Assembly: GCA_022925895.1 (NCBI GenBank)
Contig: JAKSYS010000021.1
Span: 62,001 to 126,000, forward strand
Source: Fragilaria crotonensis
Taxonomy: Eukaryota > Bacillariophyta > Fragilariophyceae > Fragilariales > Fragilariaceae
Direction: 5' to 3'
Length of the DNA stretch: 64,000 nt
A program made the position numbers and the translations under genes. Below, piece after piece: positions 41,191-50,600 of the stretch; position 1 is the first letter of the stretch, and every line of letters begins with the position of its first letter. The notes beneath the pieces are model-generated. The model had not been told where the DNA came from. It saw only the letters and a program-made list of their open reading frames with translations, and did no database searches.

Positions 41191-41319
41191 GAATAAATAC
41201 CCAATACGCATTAAAGTATGCCAATATGCATTAAACCATGGTACTGTACACAAATGTCTACAGTACCGTGTATGAGGGACTGTCGAATTTTGCGTTTAAT
41301 GCAAATAGGGTATAGAGCC
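41191..41319. mobile_element. 129-bp MITE with 9-bp target duplication (Mutator-like)
   Basis: Imperfect inverted ends (left GAATAAATACCCAATACGCA, right inverse GGCTCTATACCCTATTTGCA) share ATACCC and GCATTAAA blocks. The 9-bp duplication GTCCACAAC is the size made by Mutator-superfamily transposases. It has no coding capacity and interrupts the integrase of element D. Confidence 0.85.
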
Positions 41320-41328
41320 GTCCACAAC

Positions 41329-44052
41329 ACTGCCAACATTCTCCTTAACAATGCAAGACTTGGAGGTGCCTTCTTCCATCATGCCCATGCCTATGCAGTT
41401 CAAATCCTAAATGTCTGCCCTGCCAAAAATGTTATTGATCAGGATGGCAACCCAACAACCCCCTATCAATACAGCTTCCAACGCAAGACTTCCATTGCCA
41501 ACTTCCGTGTCTTTGGATGTCCTACCTTCTTCAAACGTTACGAACCAACTTTCCGCAACAAGCTTATCACCTACAAGCAACAACTCCAACGAGCCTCTCA
41601 CGGCATCTTCCTCGGATTTCCTGACAACTCCGCAGGCTGGCTAGTCTACTCCCCTGACCAACCCCAAAGCCTCATCATCACCCGCGATGCCTACTTTGAT
41701 GAAGACTTCAATTCAGCTCTATGTTTTGATTCCAAACCTTTCGCTGGAGCCGTCCCCATCCGCTCCCACTTCAACCCAAATGGACTTTGCAACACTCCTG
41801 AAAACTCTGAACCATCCACTTTTCACCAAACTGGATCTGCAGCCAACCTTGGCAATCCACCATCAACCTTCATTGATGACACAAATCCACTGCCTTCCCT
41901 GACTGCCATCCCTGAATCAACTGATGACAATAATGATGAACAACCACCTGGAACCATGCCTAACCCAACCTCTCCATTTTCTGACCATAACAATGAAGCA
42001 ATCATCCAACATGGTCCAACACCACCCACACCACATCAAATCAACTTTGTCACCCATCAACAACATCATTCCCAACTCCACAAAATGATGACTATCTACT
42101 TCCAAGAATGCAATGAAGATCTACCAACTATTGATCCCATCTATTCTGCCATGATGACTATTGACAATCCTTCCAACACCAATCCACAAGCAAATCCCAT
42201 GGAATCAGTGGACAAATACCTTCCAGAACCACAATCTCTGAAAGCTGTCCTCAAACTTGATGATGATGTCCGCAATGCTTGGCTCCATGCAATAAAAATG
42301 GAAATCAAGAACCTCATTGACCATGATACTTTCATCCTTGGACAAACCCCACACAAAAATGAACTCATTATCCCAGTCAAACTTGTGCTCAAAGCAAAAC
42401 AAACTGCATCTGGAAAACTTGACAAACTAAAAGCTCGCCTTGTCGCCCGTGGCGACCTGGAGAAACGTCTCCTGAAAAGAGTTAAAGCCATCAACCAACA
42501 ACGACTCCTTGAACAACGTCAAGAAATTGCTGAATCTGCTACCTCTTCACCTGGCACTCCAAAACCTATACCTGTTGAACCACTCATCTATGAAGACACC
42601 TGGTCACCCTGTGCATCTGCAAGAGGGGTCAAACTATTCATTGCAACCATCTGTGCATCCAGAAGAAGTGTCAAGAGTGCTGACTTCATTGGTGCCTACC
42701 TCCAAGCCAAAGTTATTGGTCGCCACTTCGTGAAACTACCATTGGAATACGCCTATCACTTCCCTGAATATGCAAAATTCTTTGGCTCCCCAATGTTACT
42801 GAACAAAGGAATCTACGGTCTTGTCTATTCCGGAAAATATTGGAACATTGAATTTTCGGAATGGCTCTATTCCCAAGGATTCATTCAATCTCCTTCCGAA
42901 CCGTCCTATTTTGTCCGATACGACAAACACAATCAATGGCTCCGCCTACTATTTTTCGTCGACGATATGCTCTACGCTGGAAGCAACGATTCCATTGAAA
43001 AACAATTTGAAGATTCCGTCCGCAATTGCTCTGATGTCAAATTCCTCGGCCCAGCACAATGGTTCCTACAAATGCGTATCCACAAACATTCCGACTCAAG
43101 CTACACCCTCGACCAGCACCGCTATGTTTTGAATACTCTTAAACGATACAATCCAAATTCCGAATTCCCAGAAAGAGATACTCCCTTCCCTCCTGATTAT
43201 ACTTTCAGCAAGGATAACCGCCCCGTAACTGCCTCCGACCTGACTCTTGTCAAACAAAAGCAACAACGCCTTCCCTTCCGCTCTGCTGTCTGCACTCTCC
43301 TCTACCTTGCATACAACACAAGAGCTGACATCCTATTTGCTGTCTGCAAACTTGCTAAAGCATGCATCTCTCCTGGCATTCCTGATTTTTGAGCTCTCAC
43401 CTGGCTCATTGGCTACCTCCGACGTCGCCCCTACTATGCCCTCAAATTCTATCCCGATGGCACTTCAAACCCCATCTATGACATCTGCCTCCACCATCGC
43501 ATTCCATACACTGATCTCACAGTCTTCTCTGATGCCAGCTGGCAAGACTGCCCCGATACTGGCCGATCTACTGTTGGATACATGATCTTCTACAATGGTG
43601 CTCTTATTGAAGCAAATTCTACCATGCCAACTCCTGTCGCTATGTCTACCTCTGAAGCAGAATACATGGCTGCATGTTCTGCAACCATGGCCACCGCTCA
43701 CATCCGAATGCTTCTCTATGACATGCTCTATCTTGGTACCAAACAATGGCGTGAAACCACTCAACGTCTCCCTTCTATTCCTGCCATCCTCATGATTGAC
43801 AATGAAGCAACCGTTCAAATCGCCAAGAATGGAAAACTCACTCGCAAGACTCGCCACATTGAACGCCGCTTCCACTTCGTCCGTCAAGGCCAACAAGACG
43901 GCATCCACCAACTTCATTGGATCCCCTGTGACTCCCAACTTGCCGATATCCTCACCAAGACTCAACACTCCGGCAAAATTGATCCTCACCTCACAAAGAT
44001 CTTCTGTGTTCTCCCCGACCACATGCTTTCGTCACCGGGACCAGAGATCTGA
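41329..44052 (+). pseudogene. Element D integrase end, reverse transcriptase and RNase H
   Basis: After the MITE the frame runs NTANILLNNARLGGAFF, the VFGCPTFFKRY and GIFLGFPDN blocks of the integrase C-terminus, then RT with KLKARLVARGDL, motif A SADFIGAYLQAK, KGIYGLVYSGKYW and catalytic FFVDDMLYAG. A TGA at 43390-43392 interrupts it where the related fragment has CGC (Arg). The same frame then continues through RNase H (TVFSDASWQDCPDT, SEAEYMAACSA, MIDNEATVQIAKNG, LADILTKTQHS) to a stop at 44052. The RT-like start at 41218 lies inside the MITE and is not real. Confidence 0.9.
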
Positions 44053-44063
44053 TCCAAGAGGGG
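44053..44063 (+). promoter_or_regulatory. Polypurine tract of element D
   Basis: TCCAAGAGGGG immediately upstream of the 3' LTR and directly after the pol stop codon. Confidence 0.75.
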
Positions 44064-44655
44064 TGTTAGAGATCTACTGTCACACTGTCTCTCGTACTTA
44101 CTGTAAGGTTAAATACCATACGGTAATACGATAGACAGTCCTTTATTTTTCTTAGCCTGTCCGTGACCCGTTCCAGTAGTTCTGCGAATCAGAACTCTGG
44201 ATCCCGCAACCATGCAAGGAATTTAAATTTTGTTGCCCTGAGTTTCCCTAAGTATTCAAATCTGTTGTGTTGTCAATTTTATTGACAACACAACTTTTAC
44301 TATGGGATTCATAACTCAAACACCACTCAACAAGTGGGATTAAAGCAACATAACTTTTGTGAGACTCCAACTAATATTGGAGATCTCACCTTCATTTTTC
44401 ATCTCTCTTTTAACTTATAATTTCCACAAACCAAAAGCAGTAAAGGCCTTTACTACTTAGTTCTACATCTTCTACATATTTGTAACAACAAATCTACCAT
44501 CATGGTCCACATCTTCAGGACTCCTACGCCCAAAGCTGGACGATCCGTCACATTCGCTTCCTCTCCCGTCAAGTCCGACGGCAGACTCCTAGGTCCTACT
44601 AACCTTAAGTCTACCGTCGGCCAGTACTCGCGTACCGATCACAGGAATACTGTCA
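44064..44655 (+). repeat. 3' LTR of element D (592 bp)
   Basis: TGTTAGAG...CTGTCA. It keeps the LTR-encoded open frame from 44502 that is broken in the 5' copy. Followed by AACCT and the resumed B2 repeat. Confidence 0.9.
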
Positions 44656-44656
44656 A

Positions 44657-44797
44657 ACCTAGCTACTGTACAGTAGGAGACGATAGGGTCGGTAACTCCT
44701 AGTAGGATGTCACAACCCCCGTCTACTACTACTAGTTGGACTAGAGTAGTCCCCAACTAGCAACCCACATCGGACCGTAGCGTCTAACAGCCGCTGG
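44657..44797 (+). repeat. Repeat B2, second piece
   Basis: Matches 27735-27875 of B1 and ends at CGCTGG, where element E begins. Confidence 0.85.
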
Positions 44798-45090
44798 CGA
44801 ACGAATGCTACTGTATCGGGCACAAGATACTGTGCGGTGAACGCAAGCATGTGTGTGACCATACGTTGATGGTATGGTATTGTATGCACTGTATACTTCG
44901 GTATACCCCAGCGAATACCTATGAGACAAAGGTATACGCAGCATATAGATAAGTCTAACATGTGCCTGCCACATGTTGGATATAGCGATATGGTGCGGAT
45001 CCGACCTACTGGCGGATCTCACTCTTTTGTTGTTTAATAGAGGAACTGTTTAGTAAGTATGCTGTCCCATGAGGCGGGTAACTTTATTCG
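44798..45090 (+). repeat. 5' LTR of element E (293 bp)
   Basis: Identical by eye to 51192-51484. Contains the inverted motif ACATGTGCCTGCCACATGT near 44958-44976. Confidence 0.95.
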
Positions 45091-45104
45091 GTTTATCAGA
45101 CCCA
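45091..45104 (+). promoter_or_regulatory. Primer-binding site of element E
   Basis: GTTTATCAGACCCA directly after the LTR, the same 14 bases as in element C. Anticodon-arm type, without a TGG start. Confidence 0.65.
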
Positions 45105-45368
45105 GACTCTAACGAGACGACGCAACAAAGAGCGACAAATATATCTCAGTGTTCGAATGGCGTGATATGCGACTCATCGCCGACATGAGATACTCGACCT
45201 TCGGTATTATCGAGGCGAAAGAATATAGAACAGAGGAAGGACTGATCACCCGACCACAAGAAGATTGCCGTCGCAGCAAACCTGTACACTTTATGACAAT
45301 GTTCTGTACTCACCATATCCCCCTACTACAACGCTTTACCTTATAGACACATAACTGAAAGCAACAAC
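45105..45368 (+). other. Element E leader
   Basis: Untranslated leader of about 260 bases between PBS and gag; no supported ORF. Confidence 0.7.
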
Positions 45369-46841
45369 ATGGACATTGAAGAACTCGAAGAAGTGATTGA
45401 TGAACCACCACCACCACCTGTGATGGACACGATCCTCGCATGGATTGGATTCGAACAAGAAGCGACTCGTGCGCTCCTCACGGAAGAAGGTTTCGAATCT
45501 TTCTCCGACGTTCTCGCGATGAAAGAAAAGGATGTCCGCGATCTCGCAGACTCCTATGGCAGACGCACGATCGCGGATGGACGTGCCATATTCGGATTAC
45601 GTAGAACCCGATACTTGATCGGACTGATCCATTGGGTGCAGGACTATCAGAGGATCGGTGAAATCCCAACCATTGTTGGGATCCAAGATGCCACTCAGTT
45701 CCGCGTAGCACTGGATGAGGCGAATGAACGCGCTGACGTCCGCAAGGTCGAAAAAGACCAATCTGATACAGTCAGTAAGGCGGCCGACCCCGGCAAGTTC
45801 AAGGACGAACGCAAGTGGCCAGAATGGGAACCAGCATTTGTCAACTACCTCTCCACAATCCCTGGCGTCAATGGCATCCCATTGTGTTATGTCATTCGGG
45901 AACTTGAGAGGCCAGAACCGTCTGTCGATTTTGCCAGCTTTAATGAGAAAGCAATTGCCTGCGCTCCTCTCACCGGCTCTAACTTCCAGGCCGACGCCAG
46001 GAAGGTACACCAACTCTTAAAGAGTTTCTTACAGTCGGAATCCGCTGAACAGTGGATTAAACCATTTGCCAAACGTCAAGATGGCCGAAAGGACATGGAA
46101 GCACTCAGAGGGCATTACAGCGGCGAGGGCAACACTAGCCGTCGCATAGCTGTTGCCGAACGATACCGAGACACACTACACTATAAGAACGAAAAGGCCC
46201 TCTCCTTCTCTATCTTCCTTGATAAGATTCAGACTATGTTTAACATATTCGAGACAGAGGGCGAACCAGTCCAGGAGCAGGCCAAAGTCAGAATGCTCTT
46301 GAAGAAGGTGGAGCACCCGCAACTCCAAACTGCAGTTGGGACGCTTCGCGTTCGCGCTCAGATGGATAAGGTGACATTCACCGAATGTGCCAACCACCTA
46401 TCTGCAATCGTCTCCGAATTACCGGATTACCAGCTCAATCGCAAGGTATCTGCAACGGACGCTACGAAGGTGAAAGCCAAACGTATCAGAGGTGGAGGAG
46501 GCACTGGCTCTTCCCTCGCTTCCAAACGAAAAGGCATTCACATGCCTGATGGATCCATTTGGACCGGCTACTATTCTGACTGGGAAAAAATGTCTGATGC
46601 TGACAAGCAGACAGTCATGGACACCCGAAAGAAAAACAAAGCCAAAGCAACGACCCCATCAAAGAGAAAGGTCAGTGATGTGAAGGCTCAGCTCGCTGAG
46701 CTCAAAAAGTCCATTGCAGCTATTAAGCTCAACAACGCGTCCAAAGATGACGACACGTCCGCCACAGATGACTCCAGCATTCCCGATAACGCTGGTGATT
46801 CTTTTGGTGGACGTAATAAAAAGAAGGCAAGAAAGGAATGA
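45369..46841 (+). CDS. Element E Gag
   Basis: A 490-aa frame with the first ATG after the leader. Residues 19-66 (DTILAWIGFEQEATRALLTE ... DVRDLADSY) resemble a SAM-like helical domain also present in element C Gag. The capsid-like middle shows FVNYLSTIPGVNGIPLCYVI, QWIKPFAKRQDGRKDMEALR and FSIFLDKIQTMFNIFE. The C-terminus has KGIHMPDGSIWTGYYSDWEK, coiled-coil-like VKAQLAELKKSIAAIK, an Asp/Ser-rich part and basic GRNKKKARKE. It has no CCHC knuckle; nucleic-acid binding may rest on the basic tail. It forms the particle shell that packages element RNA. The frame ends in TGA and continues open behind it. Confidence 0.9.
   Translation: MDIEELEEVIDEPPPPPVMDTILAWIGFEQEATRALLTEEGFESFSDVLAMKEKDVRDLADSYGRRTIADGRAIFGLRRTRYLIGLIHWVQDYQRIGEIPTIVGIQDATQFRVALDEANERADVRKVEKDQSDTVSKAADPGKFKDERKWPEWEPAFVNYLSTIPGVNGIPLCYVIRELERPEPSVDFASFNEKAIACAPLTGSNFQADARKVHQLLKSFLQSESAEQWIKPFAKRQDGRKDMEALRGHYSGEGNTSRRIAVAERYRDTLHYKNEKALSFSIFLDKIQTMFNIFETEGEPVQEQAKVRMLLKKVEHPQLQTAVGTLRVRAQMDKVTFTECANHLSAIVSELPDYQLNRKVSATDATKVKAKRIRGGGGTGSSLASKRKGIHMPDGSIWTGYYSDWEKMSDADKQTVMDTRKKNKAKATTPSKRKVSDVKAQLAELKKSIAAIKLNNASKDDDTSATDDSSIPDNAGDSFGGRNKKKARKE
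46839..46841 (+). other. In-frame UGA between gag and pol of element E
   Basis: GAA TGA CGG: the codon separates gag from the protease frame, which is in the same frame and open on both sides. The parallel in element C (12630-12632) supports a programmed readthrough signal. A separate start for pol is the alternative, but no ATG precedes the protease motif until well inside this frame. Confidence 0.65.
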
Positions 46842-46847
46842 CGGGAT

Positions 46848-47648
46848 GTGATCGTCTCCACAGTAACTAAAACGTTAACAGAAAAATCTGCGAAAGTTGT
46901 CACTTTCAGCTCAAATACTCTGTCTCATTCTGTGGTTTCGGTCAATAAGACGTCTCAAAGACGTACGTCATCCATAAACAAACGCTCCCGCAAGCGACAT
47001 GCAGACGATTCATATGCCACCTATGGTCGCATGGAACTCGACTCGCATGCCGACACCATAGTACTCGGGAGCAACGCCATCATCATGCACTACACCAATC
47101 GAGAGTGCGATGTCTCGCCCTACGCCGATAGCTACGAACCCATTCGGAACGTACCTATCGTCACAGGTGCAACAGCTGTTACTAGCTCTATCGACGGAAT
47201 GACCTACGTCCTGGTTTTCCACGAAGCGATATGGATGGGGGATCTGCTCAACCACTCCCTCATAAACCCGAATCAACTTCGATCCCACGGGATTGAAGTC
47301 CAGGACAATCCATTTGGGAGTGTCGCCATGCACATCGCTACGACCGAGGATCATGGCTTCATACATCCAATGCAAGCAGACGGCACCACGATCTTCTTTG
47401 ACTCGCGCACGCCTACCAACCACGAGTTGGACACCTGTACGCACATCGTGCTATCTTCCCCCAATGGATGGAATCCACGTGATGTTCAGTTTCCTGTTCA
47501 ACACTTGGAGGAGGGACACGTCATCGGTGTAAGTCACATCCAATCAAGAGCGTCGATTAACTTGGAGATGACCCCGAACACGAATGTAATTGATATATTT
47601 GACATGTCAGTCACATCCAATCAAGAGCGTCGATTAACTTGGAGATGA
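46848..47648 (+). pseudogene. Element E protease segment of Pol
   Basis: Open in the gag frame from just behind the UGA. The protease motif is MELDSHADTIVLGSN (about residues 62-76), with a beta-rich region up to LINPNQLRSHGIEV. The usual Gly of D-S/T-G-A is replaced by His, as in element C. After 47532 the reading enters the first copy of a 77-bp duplication; the second copy shifts the frame, so the ORF ends at 47648 while integrase continues in the frame starting 47639. The ATG at 46848 of this listing is nominal, since translation is expected to come from readthrough. Confidence 0.8.
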
Positions 47649-47685
47649 CCCCGAACACGAATGTAATTGATATATTTGACATGTC
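47532..47685 (+). repeat. 77-bp tandem duplication in element E pol
   Basis: 47532-47608 and 47609-47685 appear identical. 77 is 2 modulo 3, which accounts exactly for the frame change between the protease ORF and the integrase-RT ORF. Confidence 0.95.
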
Positions 47686-50600
47686 CACGCATGATTTCGA
47701 TCAACGAGACATAACATGCGTCATCAGTGATCGACTAATCGCTGAGATACGCGTCCAGCGTGAGGCCGAAGGCCCACAACCACCCGCAGACGTGCCGTTA
47801 CCCAAGACGTTCGCTACAAGCAAACGTCACTCTGGAATAACCGCGCAAGAATTGAGCGAACGATGGTTGATAGGGTTGACCCAGGCGCACGATACCATAA
47901 AAGTCACGACACAGAATTGCGTTCGGTCTGCCGTTTTGCCACTTAGCAGACGCTCGGATCGAGTGTTTGAAAAGCCACTCCTTCGTGGGGACTTCTACAC
48001 CGACACAATGGATGGACGGTGTAAATCAATGAATGGCAATCGATACGCGCAAGTATTTGCCAACAAAGACTTCTTCGCAATCGCCTATCCGTTGACGACC
48101 AAGTCCGCGGCGGGCGATGCGCTTCGACAGTTCATCAGCGAATTCGGAAGACCTGAAAAGTTGACATTCGACGGATCGCAGGAGCAGTGCGGTCGCAAGA
48201 CCGAGTTCATGAGGAACGTGCGCAAGTATTCGATTGACTTCCATGTCACAGAACCCCACCGACCGAACCACAACTTTGCAGAAGGAGTCATCCGGGAGAT
48301 TCGCAAGAAATGGTTTCGAGTGATGGTAAGAAAGAACATTCCGCAACGCCTTTGGGATTATGGATTACAATGGGTATGCGACATTCAGAATCGAACATCA
48401 AATAGCTCCAGGGGACTCGACGGTCGTTGCCCACTTGAGCGAGTCACTGGTGAAACGGTTGATATTTCTGAGTACCTGGACTTCGGTTTTTATGACTGGG
48501 TCTGGTACCGCGAGAACGCAGGCCTCGGTGAAACGAAGATCGGGCGATGGCTCGGGGTATCGCATAGAATCGGCACACTGATGTCATTCTGGGTACTGAC
48601 TTCAAATGGAAAGGTCCTTTCAAGGACCACGGTTCAACGCATGACACAGTTGGAGATGCAATTGGACGAGAATAAGTCTCGTACACAAGCTTTCTCTGCA
48701 CAGCTTTCGGACCGAATTGGCGGAAACGACATCGTCGTGCAGGACGAAGAAGGAAATATTGCCATCGAGGTTGATGACTGGGACGACCCAGCCTACGACC
48801 CCGAGTTCGTCCAAGAATTCGGACGGACCATCAACGATCCGTCAATAAAAGAGGCAGATCAGGAATTCACGCCTGATTCCTTCGACGACACGTACTTGAA
48901 CATGGAGCTCGCCCTACCCAGGGATGGAGGGGAAGTTCAGTTCGGACGCGTCGTGAAAAGGATGCGTGACAAAGACGGACTACCAATCGGGACGGCGAAC
49001 GATAATCCAATATTGGACTCACGACTTTATGAAGTTGAGTTTCAGGATGGGTACAAGACGTCGCTCGCCGCAAACGCCATTGCCGAAAACCTTTTCGCAC
49101 AAATCGACGACGAAGGCAATCGGCATGTCTTGTTCCAAGAAATAATTGACCACCGTACGAACGGGAAGCAGACTCTTCAGCAGGACGCATTCATAACCAC
49201 CCGCACGGGGACTCAAAGAAGAAGAGAAACCACAATCGGGTGGGAATTATTGGTGCAATGGAAGGATCAGAGCACGACTTGGGTATCCTTAAAAGATATG
49301 AAAGAAGCGTACCCAGTGCAATCGGCCGAATATGCCACACAAGCTCGCATAGCTGAGGAACCAGCTTTTGCCTGGTGGGCCCCGCACACGCTGAAGAAGA
49401 GAAATCGGATCATTGCAAAGGTGAAATCCAAATATTGGATACGAACGCATAAATTCGGCATCCGAATACCAAAGTCGGTGAAGGAAGCCAGAGAGATCGA
49501 CGCCGAAAACGGAAACACGTATTGGTGGGACGCGATCCTAAAGGAAATGAAAAATGTGCGACCAGCCTTCGAAGTCTGGGAGAAAACCAAAGAGGATCTA
49601 CCACCCGGATACCAGCAGATCAAGTGCCACTTAATCTTTGATGTAAAGATGGGAGAGAACTTCCGTCGCAAGGCCCGATTTGTGGCAGGAGGGCATACGA
49701 CAGAAGTCCCAGAGTCCCTAATCACCTACTCATCGGTGGTTTCCAGAGATTCCGTTCAAATCGCGTTGACGATTGCAGGACTCAACGGCTTAAAAGTCAT
49801 GGCGTGCGATATACAGAACGCATACCTAACGGCAGATTGCCGCGAGAAGATATGGACGATCGCCGGACCCGAGTTTGGATCTGAAGCGGGAACGACATTC
49901 TTAGTGAGGAAGGCTCTCTATGGTCTAAAATCAGCGGGAGCGGCGTTTCGTTCGTTGCTGGCAGACACGTTGATGGACACGGGATACAAGCCTACTAAGG
50001 CCGACCCTGACGTTTGGATTCGACCAGCAACGAAGGGCAATGGGTTCGAGTACTATGAAATGGTTTTGTGCTACGTCGATGACATTCTCTCCATATCCGA
50101 CGATCCTAAATCAACATTACTCGCGCTCACAAGTACTTTCAAATTGAAAGACGACAAAATTGAACCGCCAGACATTTACCTGGGTGCTCAACTAGGGATC
50201 ATGCAGGTTGATGACATAGAATGCTGGACTATGTCTGCAGAGAAATATGTCATCTCGGCTGTAAAGAATGTTGAAGAGGCGCTTGCCAAAAAGGGACTAC
50301 GACTCCCGACAAAATGCTATACTCCTCTGTCGTCGGACTACCGACCTGAACTAGAGGTGAGTCCAGAACTCAAGAGCGACGGAGTACAGCTATATCAGGA
50401 ACTCATTGGGGTTCTACGATGGGCTGTGGAGCTCGGAAGGGTTGATATACTACTCGAGGCATCCCTGATGTCGACGCACATGGCGATGCCAAGAGAGGGG
50501 CATCTACAGCAATTGTATCGGATGTTTGGATATCTGAAACTATACCCGAAGAGGAAGCTTGCGTTTGATTTCCAACACTCGAACATCAGTGAAAAAATGT

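Larger units (their letters stand above)
28257..44655 (+). mobile_element. Element D: very long Ty1/Copia retrotransposon
   Basis: 16.4 kb, or about 11.7 kb without its two nested insertions. LTRs at 28257-28855 (599 bp) and 44064-44655 (592 bp) differ by an 8-bp indel, a 1-bp indel and roughly nine substitutions, so D is older than C and E. It is inserted in repeat B2 (CACCT/AACCT). Pol order is Gag with a CCHC knuckle, protease, integrase, RT, RNase H (Copia). About 1,800 codons of unrecognised coding sequence precede Gag. It is broken by stop codons and by insertions at 31845 and 41191. A relative is the fragment at 7483-8133 plus 14618-14716. Confidence 0.95.

Noticed and set aside
41218-41328. 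N-terminal residues of the 724-aa frame
   Set aside because: They are MITE sequence read by chance in frame with element D.
44502-44702. 66-aa ORF in the 3' LTR of element D as a separate gene
   Set aside because: It is the LTR-borne start of the element's own frame and runs into B2 repeat sequence.
45091-45104. A tRNA gene at the PBS of element E
   Set aside because: Only about 14-20 bases resemble an anticodon arm; no cloverleaf or acceptor stem can be formed.
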